NCBI GenBank assembly: GCA_902531885.1
Contig: CACAFZ010000003.1
Span: 1-59,286, forward strand
Length of the DNA stretch: 59,286 bases
Origin: an uncultured Pelagibacteraceae bacterium
GTDB lineage: Bacteria; Pseudomonadota; Alphaproteobacteria; Pelagibacterales; Pelagibacteraceae
Direction: 5' to 3'
The stretch's first letter is position 1. Each line of letters starts with the position of its first letter. The translations under genes were made by a program, and so were the position numbers. The notes under the pieces are model-generated. The model did not search any database, was not told the origin of the DNA, and worked only from the letters and a program-made list of their open reading frames with translations. Shown here piece by piece: positions 57,830 through 59,286 of this stretch.

Positions 57830-58965
57830 AAAAGAAAAAATTATTTTATACAATTATATTTTTACAATTTTTTCTTTTTAAAATATCTTTTTCAGCAAAT
57901 GAAGAAACTATATACAAAAAAATTGATTTATTCAGTGAGGTGCTTGATAAAATTAATAAGGAATATGTTGAAGAAGTTAATCAAAGTGAATCAATGGATG
58001 CTGCAATAAATGGGGTTCTTCAATCTTTAGACCCATATTCGGCCTACATGTCTCCAGAAATGTTTAAAGAAATGAAAACGGAAACTAGCGGAGAATTTGG
58101 AGGGCTTGGTATTGAAGTTAGCATGGAAGCTGGCGTTGTGAAGGTTATTTCTCCAATTGATAATTCACCTGCATCAAAAGTTGGAGTAAAAGCAGGTGAT
58201 TATATTGTAAAAATTAATGACATGCAGGTTCAGGGAAAATCACTATCTGAAGCAGTAGAATTAATGAGAGGACCAATTGGAAGTAAAATCGTGATAACAG
58301 TGAGAAGAATTGGTGAAAAAAAAGCACTAACTTTTGAAATTATTAGAGATATTATTAAAGTTGCCTCAGTAAAATCAAAGATAATAAATGATGTTGGATA
58401 TCTAAGACTAACTTCATTTAATGAAAATAGCAGTCAACAAATTAAAGAAAAAATTAAAAAATTCAAAAATGATAAAAAAATTAATAAATATATATTGGAT
58501 TTAAGAAATAATCCCGGTGGATTATTAACTCAAGCAATTAAAATTACTGATTTTTTTTTAGATGATGGTGAGATTGTATCAACAAAAAGTCGGAAAAGTT
58601 CTGAAAATAGAAAATGGTTTGCAAAAAAAGGTGACTTAATCGAAGGTAAAACTTTAGTTGTATTGATTAATTATGGATCAGCTTCTGCTTCCGAAATTGT
58701 TGCTGGTGCTTTAAAAGATCATAAAAGAGCAATATTAGTTGGTGAAGATACCTATGGAAAAGGTTCAGTACAATCAATAATTCCTTTACAAAACAAAGGT
58801 GCAATAAGATTGACTGTTTCAAAATATTATTTACCATCTGGTGACTCAATCTCTGAAGTTGGTGTTTCTCCTGACATAAAAATAGATGAAAGTTCGGATG
58901 AATTTAGAATAAATACTAAAACCGATAATCAATTAGATTTTGCTATAAAACTCCTTAGCGGATAA
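57826..58965 (+). CDS. ctpA: C-terminal processing peptidase (S41 family, CtpA)
   Basis: A roughly 379-residue periplasmic protease with a signal peptide (LFYTIIFLQFFLFKISFSA). It has an N-terminal helical part, a PDZ domain (about 75-160, with GGLGIEVSMEAG and SPASKVGVKAGDYI), and the S41 domain with YLRLTSFNE, DLRNNPGG, the catalytic Ser in NYGSASASEIV and Lys in DTYGKGSVQ. The ATG at 57826 overlaps the rsfS stop by 4 bases; an ATG at 57790 would put 12 extra residues before the signal peptide. It trims or degrades envelope proteins. rppH follows after 3 bases. Confidence 0.95.
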   Translation: MKKKKLFYTIIFLQFFLFKISFSANEETIYKKIDLFSEVLDKINKEYVEEVNQSESMDAAINGVLQSLDPYSAYMSPEMFKEMKTETSGEFGGLGIEVSMEAGVVKVISPIDNSPASKVGVKAGDYIVKINDMQVQGKSLSEAVELMRGPIGSKIVITVRRIGEKKALTFEIIRDIIKVASVKSKIINDVGYLRLTSFNENSSQQIKEKIKKFKNDKKINKYILDLRNNPGGLLTQAIKITDFFLDDGEIVSTKSRKSSENRKWFAKKGDLIEGKTLVVLINYGSASASEIVAGALKDHKRAILVGEDTYGKGSVQSIIPLQNKGAIRLTVSKYYLPSGDSISEVGVSPDIKIDESSDEFRINTKTDNQLDFAIKLLSG

Positions 58966-58968
58966 TTT

Positions 58969-59286
58969 ATGAAATATAAATTAAAAAATCTCCCCCTTAG
59001 AAAGGGGGTTGGAATAGTAGTACTAAATAAAGAAAACAAAGTTTTTGTTGCAAAAAGAATAGATAATCCAAAAAACTATTGGCAAATGCCTCAGGGTGGT
59101 GTTGATGTGAATGAGAATTTTTTTGAAGCAGCTCTTAGAGAATTAAAAGAAGAAACAAGCATTAAAAATGTTTCATTAATAAAAGAAATTGATGATTATT
59201 TAATTTACGATTTACCTGAACATCTACTGGGCATTATATGGAAAGGCAAATACAAAGGTCAGAAACAAAAATGGTTCATTATGAGA
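58969..59286 (+). CDS. rppH: RNA pyrophosphohydrolase RppH (Nudix), N-terminal part
   Basis: The frame starts at 58969 and runs off the right edge, so about 106 of an expected 155-165 residues are visible. LPLRKGVGIVVLNKENKVFV and YWQMPQGGVDVNENFFEAA are typical of RppH, and the Nudix box reads QGGVDVNE...RELKEETSI, with Ser in place of the last Gly. RppH removes pyrophosphate from 5' triphosphate mRNA and starts decay. The 5' codons contain a strong perfect hairpin (58992-59008). It follows ctpA by 3 bases, as in other Alphaproteobacteria. Confidence 0.92.
   Translation, partial: MKYKLKNLPLRKGVGIVVLNKENKVFVAKRIDNPKNYWQMPQGGVDVNENFFEAALRELKEETSIKNVSLIKEIDDYLIYDLPEHLLGIIWKGKYKGQKQKWFIMR
58992..59008 (+). 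repeat. Perfect GC-rich hairpin within the first codons of rppH
   Basis: CCCCCTT (58992-58998), loop AGA, AAGGGGG (59002-59008): a 7-base perfect stem with a 3-base loop, 23 bases after the rppH ATG. Five consecutive C and five consecutive G are exceptional in this AT-rich window. No T tract follows, so it is not an intrinsic terminator. It encodes LPLRKG. Confidence 0.75.

Overview
The window is AT-rich, very densely packed DNA from an alphaproteobacterium, most likely a streamlined marine SAR11/Pelagibacterales-type cell. That placement is my inference. It rests on the base composition, the near-absence of intergenic DNA, a class I lysyl-tRNA synthetase, a RegB/RegA-type and a ChvG/ChvI-type regulatory system, an F1-ATPase zeta-subunit protein, and gene orders typical of the class (aroK-aroB-bolA-J protein-cobS-cobT; chvI-chvG-ahcY-tsaE-amgK-murU; hisC-tyrC next to metX-metW; rplU-rpmA-obgE-proB-proA-nadD-rsfS). 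I saw no rRNA, tRNA, CRISPR array, insertion sequence or prophage gene.

Layout. 1-3462: end of dapD, dapE, a histone-deacetylase-like amidohydrolase and a BASS-type transporter. 3456-7580 (minus): truA, fmt, def, a large secreted protein of unknown function and a small membrane protein. 7638-12804: aroK, aroB, bolA (minus), a J-domain protein, cobS and cobT. 12801-16150 (minus): regB and gyrB. 16358-18078: two tandem GT17-like glycosyltransferases behind the longest intergenic gap (207 bases). 18088-26665: AlkA-like glycosylase, DMT transporter, msrA, sulfurtransferase, an RND pump with an unusually short adaptor, a lytic-transglycosylase-like lipoprotein, a nuclease, the ATPase zeta protein and a VanZ-like protein. 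26692-33049: gpmA, then murU, amgK, tsaE, ahcY, chvG and chvI on the minus strand. 33105-37976: polA, an ABC ATPase, bioY and regA. 38132-41233: a polyamine operon (ornithine-type decarboxylase, deoxyhypusine-synthase-like enzyme, agmatinase family). 41230-44723 (minus): queuosine-precursor transporter, rpmB, pyrD, lysS. 44802-48338: trkH, ampG, NlpC/P60 peptidase. 48340-50320 (minus): tyrC, hisC. 50381-52857: SAM-II riboswitch, metX, metW, gloB. 52923-59286: rplU, rpmA, obgE, proB, proA, nadD, rsfS, ctpA and the start of rppH.

How the genes work together. Most are core functions: lysine/peptidoglycan precursor, aromatic, proline, methionine and pyrimidine synthesis, translation, and replication. 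Several genes scattered through the window could form a peptidoglycan-recycling route (SLT-like lipoprotein, AmpG, NlpC/P60, AmgK, MurU). Methionine synthesis appears to be controlled by the SAM-II element, and AhcY handles the methylation by-product. RegB and RegA lie about 23 kb apart but carry matching hallmark residues.

The most unusual points are the polyamine operon with a deoxyhypusine-synthase homologue and a structured leader, an RND adaptor lacking the alpha-helical hairpin that normally contacts TolC, a CobS/CobT chaperone-like pair linked to BolA and a Cys/His J-domain protein with no CobN nearby, a ChvI receiver domain lacking the canonical Lys-Pro, and the unknown secreted protein with its small membrane partner.
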